A program made the position numbers and the translations under genes. The notes below the pieces were generated by a model. It did no database searches. It saw nothing but the letters and a program-made list of their open reading frames with translations, and was not told the origin of the DNA. A DNA stretch of 44,634 bases from Cellulosimicrobium composti (GTDB taxonomy: Bacteria; Actinomycetota; Actinomycetes; Actinomycetales; Cellulomonadaceae), in assembly GCF_009711085.1 (NCBI RefSeq), contig NZ_WMKA01000033.1:1-44634 (forward strand), in the 5' to 3' direction. Of this stretch, positions 6,733-15,088 are shown one piece after another (within the stretch, counting starts at the first letter, position 1; every line of letters begins with the position of its first letter).

Positions 6733-8418
6733 CTACTCGGCGGGCTGGGGCGCGGCCGACGCGCCGCCGTCCTGCTCGACGGGGCGGCCGCCGCGCGTGC
6801 GGCGGCGGCTGCGCGACCGACGACGACGCTCGCCGCCCTCGGACGCGGTGCCCGCCTCGGGCGACTGCGGCCGCTCGCGGTCGCCGCCGCCTGCGCCGGA
6901 GCGCTCGCCCTCGGCGCCGCGCCCGCGGCCCTGGCCGCCGGACCGGCCGCGGCCGCCCTGCTCGCCGCGCCCGCGGCCCTCCGAGCGACCGCCCTCCGAG
7001 CGACCGCCGTCCGACCGGCCGCCGTCCGCACGACCGCGCCCGCGCGAGCCGCCGGCCGGCGTGTGCCGCTTGCCGGTCTCGCCGAGGTCCTCGATCTCCT
7101 CCGCGTCGAGCCCGGCGAGGGTACGCCGGTCCTTGGGGAGGCGGCCCTTGGTGCCCTCGGGGATGTGCAGGTCCGTGTACAGGTGCGGCGAGCTCGAGTA
7201 CGTCTCGACCGGCTCGGGGATGCCGAGGTCGAGGGCCTTGTCGATGAGCGACCAGCGGGGGATGTCGTCCCAGTCGACGAACGTGACCGCAGTGCCCTTG
7301 TTGCCCGCGCGGCCGGTGCGGCCGGTGCGGTGCAGGTACGTCTTCTCGTCCTCGGGGCACTGGTAGTTCACGACGTGGGTGACGTCCTCGACGTCGATGC
7401 CGCGCGCCGCGACGTCCGTCGCGACGAGCACGTCGATCTTGCCGTTGCGGAACGCGCGCAGCGCCTGCTCGCGCGCGCCCTGGCCCAGGTCGCCGTGGAT
7501 CGAGCCGGCCGCGAAGCCGCGGTCGACGAGCTCGTCCGCGACCTTCGCCGCGGTGCGCTTGGTCCGCGCGAACACGATCGTGCGGCCACGGCCGTCGGCC
7601 TGGAGGATGCGCGCGAGCATCTCGACCTTGTCCAGCGCGTGCGCGCGGTAGACGACCTGCTCGATGTTCTTGACCGTCTGGCCGCCGTCGTCCGGGTCGT
7701 TCGCGCGGATGTGCGTCGGCTGCTTCATGTACCGGCGGGCCATCGAGACGACGGCGCCCGGCATGGTGGCCGAGAAGAGCATCGTGTGCCGCTGCGCGGG
7801 CGTGCGGGCCAGGATCTTCTCGACGTCGGGCAGGAACCCGAGGTCGAGCATCTCGTCCGCCTCGTCGAGGACCACGGTCGCGGCCCGCGTGAGGTTGAGG
7901 TGGCCCTGGTTCATGAGGTCGATCATGCGGCCCGGGGTGCCGACGACGACCTCGACGCCGCGCTGCAGCGCCTCGACCTGCGGCTCGTAGGCGCGGCCGC
8001 CGTAGAGCTGGACGATGCGCACCGAGCGACGCTTCGAGGCCGTGGTGAGGTCGTTCGCGACCTGGACGGCGAGCTCGCGCGTCGGGACGACGACGAGCGC
8101 CTGCGGCTTGCCGGGCGCGGGCAGCTCGTCGAAGCCGGGCTCACCCGGGGCGACGACGCGGTGCAGCAGCGGGACGCCGAACCCGAGGGTCTTGCCCGTG
8201 CCGGTCTTGGCCTGGCCGATGATGTCGTGGCCGGACATGGCGACGGGGAGCGTCATCGCCTGGATGGGGAAGGGCTGGACGATGCCCGCGTCGGAGAGCG
8301 CGTCGACGATCTCCTGGCGCACGCCGAAGTCGGCGAAGGTGGTGTTGTCCGCGTGGACGCTCGCGGCGACGGTCGTCGCGTCGGCGTCCACGTCGGGAGT
8401 CGCGTCTGTGGTGGTCAC
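6733..8418 (-). CDS. DEAD-box ATP-dependent RNA helicase (RhlE-type)
   Basis: 561 residues. It starts with the isolated aromatic of the Q motif (FADFGV) and PFPIQAMTLP, then AKTGTGKT (motif I), PTRELAVQ (Ia), TPGRM (Ib), DEADEM (II), FSATMP (III), IVFARTK (IV), DVAARGID (V) and HRTGRTGRAG (VI). The helicase core ends near residue 390. The last 120 residues are an Arg/Gly/Ser-rich, RNA-binding-like tail, partly encoded by a 15-bp tandem repeat (6978-7037). It probably acts in RNA unwinding, ribosome assembly or cold adaptation. The GTG at 8418 is used (VTTTDATPD); the ribosome binding site is modest (AGAGG). The equivalent gene in M. tuberculosis is, from memory, rhlE. Confidence 0.93.
   Translation of the reverse strand: MTTTDATPDVDADATTVAASVHADNTTFADFGVRQEIVDALSDAGIVQPFPIQAMTLPVAMSGHDIIGQAKTGTGKTLGFGVPLLHRVVAPGEPGFDELPAPGKPQALVVVPTRELAVQVANDLTTASKRRSVRIVQLYGGRAYEPQVEALQRGVEVVVGTPGRMIDLMNQGHLNLTRAATVVLDEADEMLDLGFLPDVEKILARTPAQRHTMLFSATMPGAVVSMARRYMKQPTHIRANDPDDGGQTVKNIEQVVYRAHALDKVEMLARILQADGRGRTIVFARTKRTAAKVADELVDRGFAAGSIHGDLGQGAREQALRAFRNGKIDVLVATDVAARGIDVEDVTHVVNYQCPEDEKTYLHRTGRTGRAGNKGTAVTFVDWDDIPRWSLIDKALDLGIPEPVETYSSSPHLYTDLHIPEGTKGRLPKDRRTLAGLDAEEIEDLGETGKRHTPAGGSRGRGRADGGRSDGGRSEGGRSEGRGRGEQGGRGRSGGQGRGRGAEGERSGAGGGDRERPQSPEAGTASEGGERRRRSRSRRRTRGGRPVEQDGGASAAPQPAE
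6978..7037 (-). repeat. 15-bp tandem repeat x4 in the RNA helicase tail
   Basis: Four in-frame 15-bp units (6978-6992, 6993-7007, 7008-7022, 7023-7037). The first two are identical and the others diverged. On the minus strand they encode the repeated pentapeptide G-G-R-S-D/E of the Arg/Gly-rich tail. Confidence 0.85.
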
Positions 8419-8649
8419 TGGTGTGCCTCTGTCTCGTTCGGGCACGCGCGACCGTCGGCGGGCCCGGCGGGGCCCGGAACCGGGAGCCTCCCGGTCGCGG
8501 TCGTACGCGCCTCGTGGCCGGCAGCCGATCGTGGGATGTCGTGGCCAGGCCCGCTCCGCGGGCCGTGCCGTGCCGTCGTCGTGCGCGTGACGAGCGTGAG
8601 GTCTGGACGACCGGGCAACCGATGTACGCCCGCCATGATATCGGACAAC

Positions 8650-8655
8650 TATCCT
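8650..8655 (+). promoter_or_regulatory. -10 element of a likely leaderless mRNA (ferritin-like gene)
   Basis: TATCCT ends six bases before the ATG at 8662 (spacer GGCCCG). The preceding stretch (ATGATATCGGACAACTATCC) is unusually AT-rich for this genome. No ribosome binding site is visible. The remainder of the 243-base divergent gap 8419-8661 holds no gene that I can see. Confidence 0.65.
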
Positions 8656-8661
8656 GGCCCG

Positions 8662-9384
8662 ATGAGCGACGCCCCGAACGCGACCCCCACGACCCTGCCC
8701 GCGGGGGACCACGCCGACGCGGTGGAGCTCCTGGGGCTCGTCGCCTACACCGAGCTCGCGAGCTTCGGCCGCCTCGCCGGGGACGCCGCCCACGCCCCGA
8801 CGCTGCGTCAGCGCCAGGCGCTGTCCCGGCTCGCCGCCGCGATGCTCGACCGCCAGGAGCGTGTGCTCGTGCGCGTGGGCGAGCTGGGCGGCGACCCGGA
8901 CGACTGCATGACGGCGTTCGACGGGATCTTCGACGACTTCGACGCCCGCACGCGGCCGAGCACGTGGTGGGAGGGCATCCTCAAGGGCTACGTGGGCCAG
9001 GGCGTCGCGGACGACTTCTGCCTGCTCGCCGCCCAGGGTCTCGACGAGCGGTCGCGGACCGTCGTCGTGGACGCCCTGACGCAGGACACGCCGTCCCAGC
9101 GGTACGCGCCCGTCATCGCCGAGGCGGCCGCGACCGACCCGGTGCTCTCGTCGCGCCTCGCGCTGTGGGGGCGACGCCTCGTCGGCGAGGCGCTCGGCGT
9201 CGTGGGCGTCGTGCTGGCCGAGCGCCCGGCGCTCGCGCGGCTCGTCGCCGCCGGCGCGGCGGCCGAGGCGCCGGAGCCGGGCGAGCCCGGCGGCGGCCCG
9301 GAGCCCGCGACGCAGTCGTGGGTGTTCGCGCAGCTCACCGCGGAGCACGCGCGCCGCATGGACCGTCTCGGCCTCGCCGCCTGA
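8662..9384 (+). CDS. Ferritin-like fold protein (MiaE-like domain)
   Basis: 240 residues, mostly helical, with several segments carrying Glu spaced as in ferritin-like di-iron proteins (YTELASFGRLAGDA near 32-45, and later EAAATDPVL and FAQLTAEHARRMDRL). The family is often annotated as a ferritin-like or tRNA-hydroxylase (MiaE)-like protein and is, from memory, a constant neighbour of DUF3107 and the RNA helicase in actinobacteria. I cannot confirm a full set of metal ligands, so enzymatic activity is uncertain. A Pro/Gly-rich linker (PEPGEPGGGPEP) precedes the last helix. It is divergent from the RNA helicase and convergent with DUF3107. Confidence 0.75.
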   Translation: MSDAPNATPTTLPAGDHADAVELLGLVAYTELASFGRLAGDAAHAPTLRQRQALSRLAAAMLDRQERVLVRVGELGGDPDDCMTAFDGIFDDFDARTRPSTWWEGILKGYVGQGVADDFCLLAAQGLDERSRTVVVDALTQDTPSQRYAPVIAEAAATDPVLSSRLALWGRRLVGEALGVVGVVLAERPALARLVAAGAAAEAPEPGEPGGGPEPATQSWVFAQLTAEHARRMDRLGLAA

Positions 9385-9417
9385 GGCGACGACGGCTCCG
9401 GTCCGGCAGACGGCACA

Positions 9418-9478
9418 CCGCCGCCGCGCCGGGCGGCGCGACGGCGGCGTCGGTCGGGGCGCGCCCTCAGGGGCGCGC
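9418..9478. terminator. Two successive hairpins between convergent genes
   Basis: Hairpin 1 has arms 9418-9430 and 9435-9447 (13 bp, one mismatch, loop GGGC). Hairpin 2 has arms 9459-9466 and 9471-9478 (8 bp perfect, loop TCAG). They sit between the ends of the ferritin-like gene (9384) and DUF3107 (9484), and probably terminate transcription from both sides. Confidence 0.75.
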
Positions 9479-9483
9479 GGACG

Positions 9484-9708
9484 TCACAGGGAGCCGAAGC
9501 CCACGCGACGCGGCTCCTCGGTGCCGATCTCGACGTACCCGAGGGACGCCGTCGGCACGATCACGCGCCGGCCCCGGGTGTCCGTGAGCTCCAGGGCGGG
9601 GGCGCCGCCGAGCGCGTCGGCGACCGCGGTCGCCACGGCCTCGGCGGACAGGTCCGTGTCGACGACGATCTCACGGGCCAGGTTCTGCACACCGATCGTG
9701 ACTTCCAC
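9484..9708 (-). CDS. DUF3107 small protein
   Basis: 74 residues starting VEVTIGVQNLAREIVVDTD and ending RRVGFGSL. This compact alpha/beta protein corresponds to the DUF3107 family of actinobacteria; the M. tuberculosis counterpart is, from memory, Rv3208A (TB9.4). Function unknown. The GTG at 9708 is preceded by a good ribosome binding site (GAGGAGAG, four bases before the start), which fixes the start. It lies downstream of the TetR gene on the same strand with a gap of 97 bases. Confidence 0.88.
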   Translation of the reverse strand: MEVTIGVQNLAREIVVDTDLSAEAVATAVADALGGAPALELTDTRGRRVIVPTASLGYVEIGTEEPRRVGFGSL

Positions 9709-9805
9709 TCAGCTCTCCTCACAGCGGCTGCGCCAGGCGCAGCGACGACGGGCCTCGGTCCGCCCGGGTGGGGCGTCCCACCGGCGGCAACGCGATCGAT
9801 AGTAG

Positions 9806-10555
9806 TCAGATTCCCGCGGCCGACCCGTCGAGCGCGGCGGCGTCGTCCTGCGCGTCGGCCGAGGGCCGGGAACGGCGCAGCATCCCGTGCACGCCGCGCC
9901 ACACGAGCCGCGGCACGAGCCGGGTGACGTCGTCGGCCGTCGCGCCGTCGGGGCGGACGACCTCGGTCGCCGCCGCGCGCCCCACGGCCGTGCACGTGCG
10001 CGCGACGACGAGCGCCTCGCCGGCGTCGAGGTCGGCGATCCGCACGAGGACGTCGGCGAACGCCCCCGCGATCCGGGCGTCGGGCTCGAGCACGCGCGCG
10101 CGGACCACCGGGTCCCGCATGACGTCGGACTCGAAGAGCAGCGCCGCCGAGCGGCCGGCCGTGCACGCGTAGGCGACGTACGCGCGCACGATGCCCTCGA
10201 GGACCGCGAGCCCGTCGACCGCGAGCGCGTCGAGGTCGCCTGCCTCCACCCCGGGAGCGGGCTCGCGGAACGGGTCGAGCGTCGTGTGCACGGCCCGGAC
10301 GAGCCGCTCGCCCTGCTCGTCGACGATCGCGAGGTAGAGGTCGAGCTTCGAGGGGAAGTGGCGGTAGAGCACCGGTTTGCCGACGCCGGCACGGTCGGCG
10401 ATGTCGTCCATCGAGATGTGGTGGTACCCCTGCGAGGCGAAGAGCTCCTCGGCGATCGCCAGGAGCTGGGCCCGGCGCGCGTCCCGCGGCATGCGGGTGC
10501 GCGCGGCGGCGGGCGGCGCGGCCGCGTCGCGCATGTGTCCGCTGGCTCCCGTCAT
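9806..10555 (-). CDS. TetR-family transcriptional regulator
   Basis: 249 residues. The helix-turn-helix is clear: LLAIAEELFASQGYHHISMDDIADRAGVGKPVLYRHFPSK. The C-terminal ligand domain includes RAYVAYACTAGRSAALLFESDVMRDP and a last region rich in Asp/Ala. The first 18 residues before the domain are a flexible extension. The ATG at 10555 lies six bases after TATCCT, so the mRNA is probably leaderless. It is divergent from the DUF3152 gene (66-base gap), and both promoters sit in that gap, making the DUF3152 gene and its own promoter natural targets. Ligand unknown; the neighbourhood matches the M. tuberculosis Rv3208 region from memory. Confidence 0.9.
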   Translation of the reverse strand: MTGASGHMRDAAAPPAAARTRMPRDARRAQLLAIAEELFASQGYHHISMDDIADRAGVGKPVLYRHFPSKLDLYLAIVDEQGERLVRAVHTTLDPFREPAPGVEAGDLDALAVDGLAVLEGIVRAYVAYACTAGRSAALLFESDVMRDPVVRARVLEPDARIAGAFADVLVRIADLDAGEALVVARTCTAVGRAAATEVVRPDGATADDVTRLVPRLVWRGVHGMLRRSRPSADAQDDAAALDGSAAGI

Positions 10556-10561
10556 GGGGGG

Positions 10562-10567
10562 AGGATA
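10562..10567 (-). promoter_or_regulatory. -10 element of a likely leaderless mRNA (TetR gene)
   Basis: TATCCT on the minus strand (10567-10562), followed by six C residues and then the ATG at 10555. Confidence 0.65.
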
Positions 10568-10609
10568 CGGAAACCCCTCCTCGTGTCGACCCCGTGTCGC
10601 GAGGAGTGG

Positions 10610-10615
10610 GACGAT
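10610..10615 (+). promoter_or_regulatory. -10-like element of a likely leaderless mRNA (DUF3152 gene)
   Basis: GACGAT ends six bases before the GTG at 10622 (spacer GGGCGC). It diverges from the TetR promoter, with about 45 bases between the two elements. Confidence 0.5.
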
Positions 10616-10621
10616 GGGCGC

Positions 10622-11602
10622 GTGCCTGACAGACAATCCCTCCCGAACCGGTCCACGGCGCCCCGCGCGGCCCGCCCGCCACGGGGTCTGCGGCACGGGG
10701 CCGCCGTCGCCGCGTGCCTCGTCCTCGGGTTCGGCGGGGGCGCCGCGACGGCCGAGGTGTGGGACGTCCCGCACCCGCGCGGCGCGAGCCCCGAGGCGGC
10801 CGCGAGCCGGCAGGACCCGCCGGCCCCGGTCCGCGAGGAGGACGACGCGGCGAGCCGGTCCGCGGTCGGGCGCGCCGGCGCTGCCGCGAGCGCGCCCGAG
10901 CGCGCCCCGGCGCTCGACCTGCTCGCCCCCCGCCCCGACGCGATCACGGCGCCCGACCCGGCGCCGTCGGCCGAGCCGGGGATGACGACGCCGGAGCCGC
11001 CCGTCGCCGAGCAGCCGCCCGAGCCACCGGTCGCCGATCCCGGCTCCGGGCTCCTGGGCGACGTCGTCGTCGTCGCGCCCGACCTCGGCGGCGCGCTCGC
11101 CGTCGTCCCGGGCGAGAGCCCCGCGCCCGGTGGGGGCACGGTCAGGTCCGTCCGGGTCGAGGTCGAGGAGGGCCTGCCCGTCGACGGCGAGGTGTTCGCG
11201 ACGGCCGTCCTCACGACGCTCAACGACCCGCGCGGGTGGTCCGGCCCCGACGGCGTGACGTTCTCGCGCACCGCGGCCGACGACGCGTCGATCCGCGTCG
11301 TGCTCGCGAGCCCCGCGACGACCGACCGTCTGTGCGCGCCCCTCGAGACCGAGGGGACGTACTCCTGCGGGAACTCCGTGACGGGCGTCGCGGTCCTCAA
11401 CTTCGAGCGCTGGGTGCTCGGCGCGCCCGACTTCGGCGACGACGTCGCGACCTACCGCCAGTACCTCGTCAACCACGAGGTGGGGCACGTCCTGGGGCAC
11501 GGGCACGAGGACTGCCCGGCCCCGGGCGCGGTCGCCCCGGTGATGGTGCAGCAGTCGATCTCGGCCCAGGGCTGCCTCGTCAACGGGTGGCCCGTGCCGT
11601 AG
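10622..11602 (+). CDS. DUF3152 exported protein with a metzincin-like zinc motif
   Basis: 326 residues. The N terminus has a positively charged start and a hydrophobic segment (HGAAVAACLVLGFGGGAATA, about 27-46), consistent with export or membrane anchoring. A Pro/Ala-rich linker of about 110 residues follows. The C-terminal domain (about 170-326) is DUF3152 and contains HEVGHVLGHGH near residue 285, which fits the zinc pattern HExxHxxGxxH, plus Cys residues that could pair outside the cell (CAPL, SCGNS, EDCPA, GCLVN). A secreted metallopeptidase is a reasonable inference, but substrate is unknown. M. tuberculosis Rv3207c is the likely relative. The GTG start is supported by the -10-like element six bases upstream. 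Confidence 0.85.
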   Translation: MPDRQSLPNRSTAPRAARPPRGLRHGAAVAACLVLGFGGGAATAEVWDVPHPRGASPEAAASRQDPPAPVREEDDAASRSAVGRAGAAASAPERAPALDLLAPRPDAITAPDPAPSAEPGMTTPEPPVAEQPPEPPVADPGSGLLGDVVVVAPDLGGALAVVPGESPAPGGGTVRSVRVEVEEGLPVDGEVFATAVLTTLNDPRGWSGPDGVTFSRTAADDASIRVVLASPATTDRLCAPLETEGTYSCGNSVTGVAVLNFERWVLGAPDFGDDVATYRQYLVNHEVGHVLGHGHEDCPAPGAVAPVMVQQSISAQGCLVNGWPVP

Positions 11603-11647
11603 CGCGCCGCGCCGGGCTCGTGGCACCGCGGTGTCGGTGGCGCGTGA

Positions 11648-11653
11648 TGGGAT
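11648..11653 (+). promoter_or_regulatory. -10-like element before adnA
   Basis: TGGGAT ends six bases before the GTG at 11660. It is weaker than the other elements because position 2 is G, not A, but the geometry is the same. No ribosome binding site is seen. Confidence 0.35.
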
Positions 11654-11659
11654 CTGACC

Positions 11660-14600
11660 GTGCCCCGGACGACCGCCCCCCGCCTCGTCGCGCGGCCTCG
11701 GGACGTCGAGGCCGACGTCGAGCTCGACCCCTCTCAGCGGGCCGCCGTCGCCGCGGCCGCCGGGCCGGGCGCGACGCTCGTCGTGGGAGCGCCCGGGACG
11801 GGCAAGACGCTCGTGGCCCAGGAGGTCGTGCTCGCGGCGCTCGCGGACGGGCTTCCCCCCGAGCGCGTCCTGCTCCTCGCGGCGTCGCGGCGCGCGGCGG
11901 CGGCGCTGCGCGACCGGCTGTCCGCGCGCGCCCGGCGCACGGTCGGCGCCCCGATGGTCCGCACGGCGGCGTCCGCGGCGTTCGCCGTCCTGCGCGAGCG
12001 CGCGGCCGCGCTCGGTGAGCCGGACCCGACGCTCATCTCCGGCCCGGAGCAGGACCTCGTGCTCGCGGAGCTGCTCGAGGGCCACCTCGACGGCTCCCTC
12101 GCGCACCTGTCCCCGCTCGTCCTCCCGCCGGGCCTGCCCGAGGAGTCGCTCGGCCTGCGGGGCCTGCGCCAGGAGCTGCGCGACCTCCTCATGCGCGCCG
12201 CCGAGCGCGGCCTGACGCCGGGCGACCTCGCGGCCCTCGGGGAGCGGTACGACCGCCCGGAGTGGAGGCTGGGCGCCCAGCTCTTCGCGGAGTACCTCGA
12301 CGTGACGGCCCTGCGCTCGGGCACGCCGGACGCCGGCGCCCGCTACGACCCGGCGGTCGTCGTGGACGAGGCGGCCGAGGCCCTGATCGCGTGGGACGAC
12401 GAGGTGCCCGACGCCGCGCGGCCCCGCTGGGACCTCGTCGTCGTCGACGACTACCAGGAGGCGACGGTCGCGACGGCGCGCCTGCTGCACGTGCTGCACG
12501 ACGACGGCGCGCGCCTCGTCCTGCTCGGCGACCCCGACGCGGCGGTGCAGACGTTCCGCGGCGCGAGCCCGGGCCTCGTGGGGCGCGCGTCGGCCCCGCC
12601 GCGCCGGGACGGCGCGCGGCGCGGCGAGCTCGGCGCGCGCGTCGCCGTCCTCGGGACGGCGTGGCGCCAGACCGGTCCGCTGCGCGCGGTCACGCAGCGC
12701 GTCGCCGCGCAGGTGGGGACCGTCGCGGGCGCGGTGCACCGCGGTGCGGCGCCCCGCACGGCACCGGACGACCCGGCGGACGTCGCACCCGGGCCGTCGG
12801 CCGAGAAGGTTCCGCCGGTCCAGGTCGCCGTGCTCTCCGCCGTCGCGCAGGAGGCCGCGTACGTGGCGCGCGAGCTGCGCGCCGAGCACCTGCTCCACGG
12901 CACGCCGTGGCACCGCATGGCGGTCGTCGCGCGCACGGGCACGCGGCTCGCCGCGCTGCGCCGCGAGCTCGTCGCGGCCTCGGTGCCGGTCACGCTGCTC
13001 GGGTCCGACGTGCCGCTGCGCGACGAGCCCGCCGTCGCGCCGCTGCTCGCCGCGGTGCGCGTGTGCGTCGCGGAGCCCGACGACCCGGGTGCGCTCGACC
13101 CGTTCACGGCGGCGGCGCTGCTCACGTCGCCCGTCGGCGGCCTCGACGTCGTCGCGCTGCGCCGGCTGCGGCGCGCGCTGCGCGCCGAGGAGCTCGAGGG
13201 CGGGGGCGGGCGGTCGTCCGACGCGCTGCTCGTCGAGGTCCTCGAGGACCCGGCGCGCGCCGCGACGCTTCCGCCGACCGTGCGGCGCGGCCCTGTCGCG
13301 GTCGCCCGTGCGCTCGCGGCGGGGCGCGCCGCGGCGGCCGAGCCCGGCGCGACGGCGCAGACGGTGCTGTGGGCGGTGTGGGCCGCGACGGGCCTCGCGG
13401 AGCGGTGGCGGTCGGCGGCGCTCGACGGCGGTCCGGCCGGGGCGCGCGCGGACCGCGACCTCGACGCGGTGCTCGCCCTGTTCCGCGCCGCGGAGACGTT
13501 CGTCGACCGCATGCCGGGGGCGCCCGCGGGCGCGTTCGTCGAGTACCTCGCGTCCCAGGACCTGCCCGCGGACTCGCTCGCCGCGAGCGCGAGCGGCGCG
13601 GACGCCGTCGCGGCGCTCACCCCGGCGGGCGCCGCCGGGCGCGAGTGGGACGTCGTCGTGGTCGCGGGCGTGCAGGACGGCGTGTGGCCCGACCTGCGGC
13701 TGCGCGACTCGCTGCTCGGCTCGCAGGCGCTCGTCGAGCTCCTCGCGGGGCGCGCGCACGACGCGCACGGCGTGGGCGCGCAGGCGCGAGCCCAGGTCCT
13801 CGCGGACGAGCTGCGCGCGTTCGTCGTCGCGACGTCGCGCGCGACGCGCCGCCTCGTGGTCACCGCGGTGCAGGACGCCGAGGAGACGCCGTCGGTGTTC
13901 TGCGACCTCGTCGCGCCGCCCGCCGCACCGGACGACGGGACCGACGGACCGGACGACGGGCCGGGCACGCCCGGCGACGGGGCCGGCGACCCGGGGGCTG
14001 CTCCCGGCGAGGGGGGCGGCTCCGCGGCACGGGACGCGGAGCGGCGCCACGTGCGCGTCGGCGCCCCGCTGGACCTGCGCGGCCTGGTCGCGGCGGCGCG
14101 CGGCGTGCTCGTCGAGGCGGCGGCGCGCGAGGCGGCGGTGACCGAGACCGCGGTGACCGAGACCGCGGTGACCGGGGCCGCGGCGACCGAGGAGCGGGGC
14201 GGGCCGGACCCCCGCGCGGTCGCCGCGGCGACGCTCCTCGCGGACCTCGGGGCGCTCGGCGTCGCGGAGGCGCGTCCGGAGACCTGGTACGGCGTCGCGG
14301 GCGTCTCGAGCGCCGCACCCCTGCGCCGCCCGGAGGAGACCGTCGTCGTGTCGCCGTCGAAGGTCGAGACGGTCTCGACGTGCCCGCTGCGCTGGTCGCT
14401 CGAGGCGGCCGGCGGGACGGCGCCCGACGCGACCCACCAGAGCCTCGGCACGCTCGTGCACTCGATCGCGGAGAGCCATCCCACGGGGTCGCTCGCCGAG
14501 CTGCGCGCGGAGCTCGACCGCCGGTGGGCCGAGCTCGCGCTGCCCGACGGCTGGCCCGCGCGCCAGCTCCGCCGCCGCGCCGAGCGCATGATCGACAAGC

Positions 14601-15088
14601 TCGCCGCGTACGTCGCGCAGGCGGGCGAGCCGCTCCTCGTGGAGCCGACGTTCGACGTCACGGTGGGGCGCGCGCGCCTGCGCGGCACGATCGACCGGGT
14701 CGAGGCTGCGGGCGACGGCGCGGTCCGGGTGGTCGACCTCAAGACGGGCCGCCGCACCGCGACGAAGGCGGAGGGCGCCGAGCACCCGCAGCTCGGCGCC
14801 TACCAGCTCGCGGTCGAGGCGGGTGCGCTCGACGTGCCCGAGGGCACGCGCAGCGCGGGCGCCCAGCTCGTGTACGTGGGCAGCACGCACGTGGGCCCGG
14901 CCGTCGTGCCGCAGCCCGCGCTCGACCCCGCCCCCGACGGGTCGAGCTGGGCCCGCGAGCTCGTCGAGGAGGCCGCCGGGACGATGTCGGCGGCCACGTT
15001 CACGGCACGCCAGAACGGGCTGTGCGAGATGTGCCCCGTGCGCCGCGCGTGCCCGGTGCAGCCCGAGGGCAGGAGGGTGGTCGCGTGA
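11660..15088 (+). CDS. adnA: AdnA-like subunit of the AdnAB helicase-nuclease
   Basis: 1142 residues; with AdnB it forms the actinobacterial counterpart of RecBCD/AddAB that resects double-strand breaks. The N-terminal UvrD-like motor has Walker A GAPGTGKT (43-50). Its motif II reads VVVDDYQEA (about 258) rather than the usual DEYQD, so this motor may be weakened. A late helicase motif is REWDVVVVAGVQDGVWPD (about 660). The C-terminal RecB-family nuclease has DLKTGR near 1024 and an iron-sulfur cysteine set: one Cys in STCPLRW (about 908) and three in CEMCPVRRACP (about 1122-1130). An Ala/Asp/Gly-rich insert with short repeats lies near 755-845. The stop overlaps the adnB start (GTGA, 15085-15088). 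Confidence 0.92.
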   Translation: MPRTTAPRLVARPRDVEADVELDPSQRAAVAAAAGPGATLVVGAPGTGKTLVAQEVVLAALADGLPPERVLLLAASRRAAAALRDRLSARARRTVGAPMVRTAASAAFAVLRERAAALGEPDPTLISGPEQDLVLAELLEGHLDGSLAHLSPLVLPPGLPEESLGLRGLRQELRDLLMRAAERGLTPGDLAALGERYDRPEWRLGAQLFAEYLDVTALRSGTPDAGARYDPAVVVDEAAEALIAWDDEVPDAARPRWDLVVVDDYQEATVATARLLHVLHDDGARLVLLGDPDAAVQTFRGASPGLVGRASAPPRRDGARRGELGARVAVLGTAWRQTGPLRAVTQRVAAQVGTVAGAVHRGAAPRTAPDDPADVAPGPSAEKVPPVQVAVLSAVAQEAAYVARELRAEHLLHGTPWHRMAVVARTGTRLAALRRELVAASVPVTLLGSDVPLRDEPAVAPLLAAVRVCVAEPDDPGALDPFTAAALLTSPVGGLDVVALRRLRRALRAEELEGGGGRSSDALLVEVLEDPARAATLPPTVRRGPVAVARALAAGRAAAAEPGATAQTVLWAVWAATGLAERWRSAALDGGPAGARADRDLDAVLALFRAAETFVDRMPGAPAGAFVEYLASQDLPADSLAASASGADAVAALTPAGAAGREWDVVVVAGVQDGVWPDLRLRDSLLGSQALVELLAGRAHDAHGVGAQARAQVLADELRAFVVATSRATRRLVVTAVQDAEETPSVFCDLVAPPAAPDDGTDGPDDGPGTPGDGAGDPGAAPGEGGGSAARDAERRHVRVGAPLDLRGLVAAARGVLVEAAAREAAVTETAVTETAVTGAAATEERGGPDPRAVAAATLLADLGALGVAEARPETWYGVAGVSSAAPLRRPEETVVVSPSKVETVSTCPLRWSLEAAGGTAPDATHQSLGTLVHSIAESHPTGSLAELRAELDRRWAELALPDGWPARQLRRRAERMIDKLAAYVAQAGEPLLVEPTFDVTVGRARLRGTIDRVEAAGDGAVRVVDLKTGRRTATKAEGAEHPQLGAYQLAVEAGALDVPEGTRSAGAQLVYVGSTHVGPAVVPQPALDPAPDGSSWARELVEEAAGTMSAATFTARQNGLCEMCPVRRACPVQPEGRRVVA
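14135..14173 (+). repeat. 15-bp tandem repeat in adnA
   Basis: About 2.6 copies of GCGGTGACCGAGACC (14135-14149, 14150-14164, partial 14165-14173). They encode the repeated pentapeptide A-V-T-E-T in the linker before the nuclease domain, a region likely to vary in length between strains. Confidence 0.9.
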
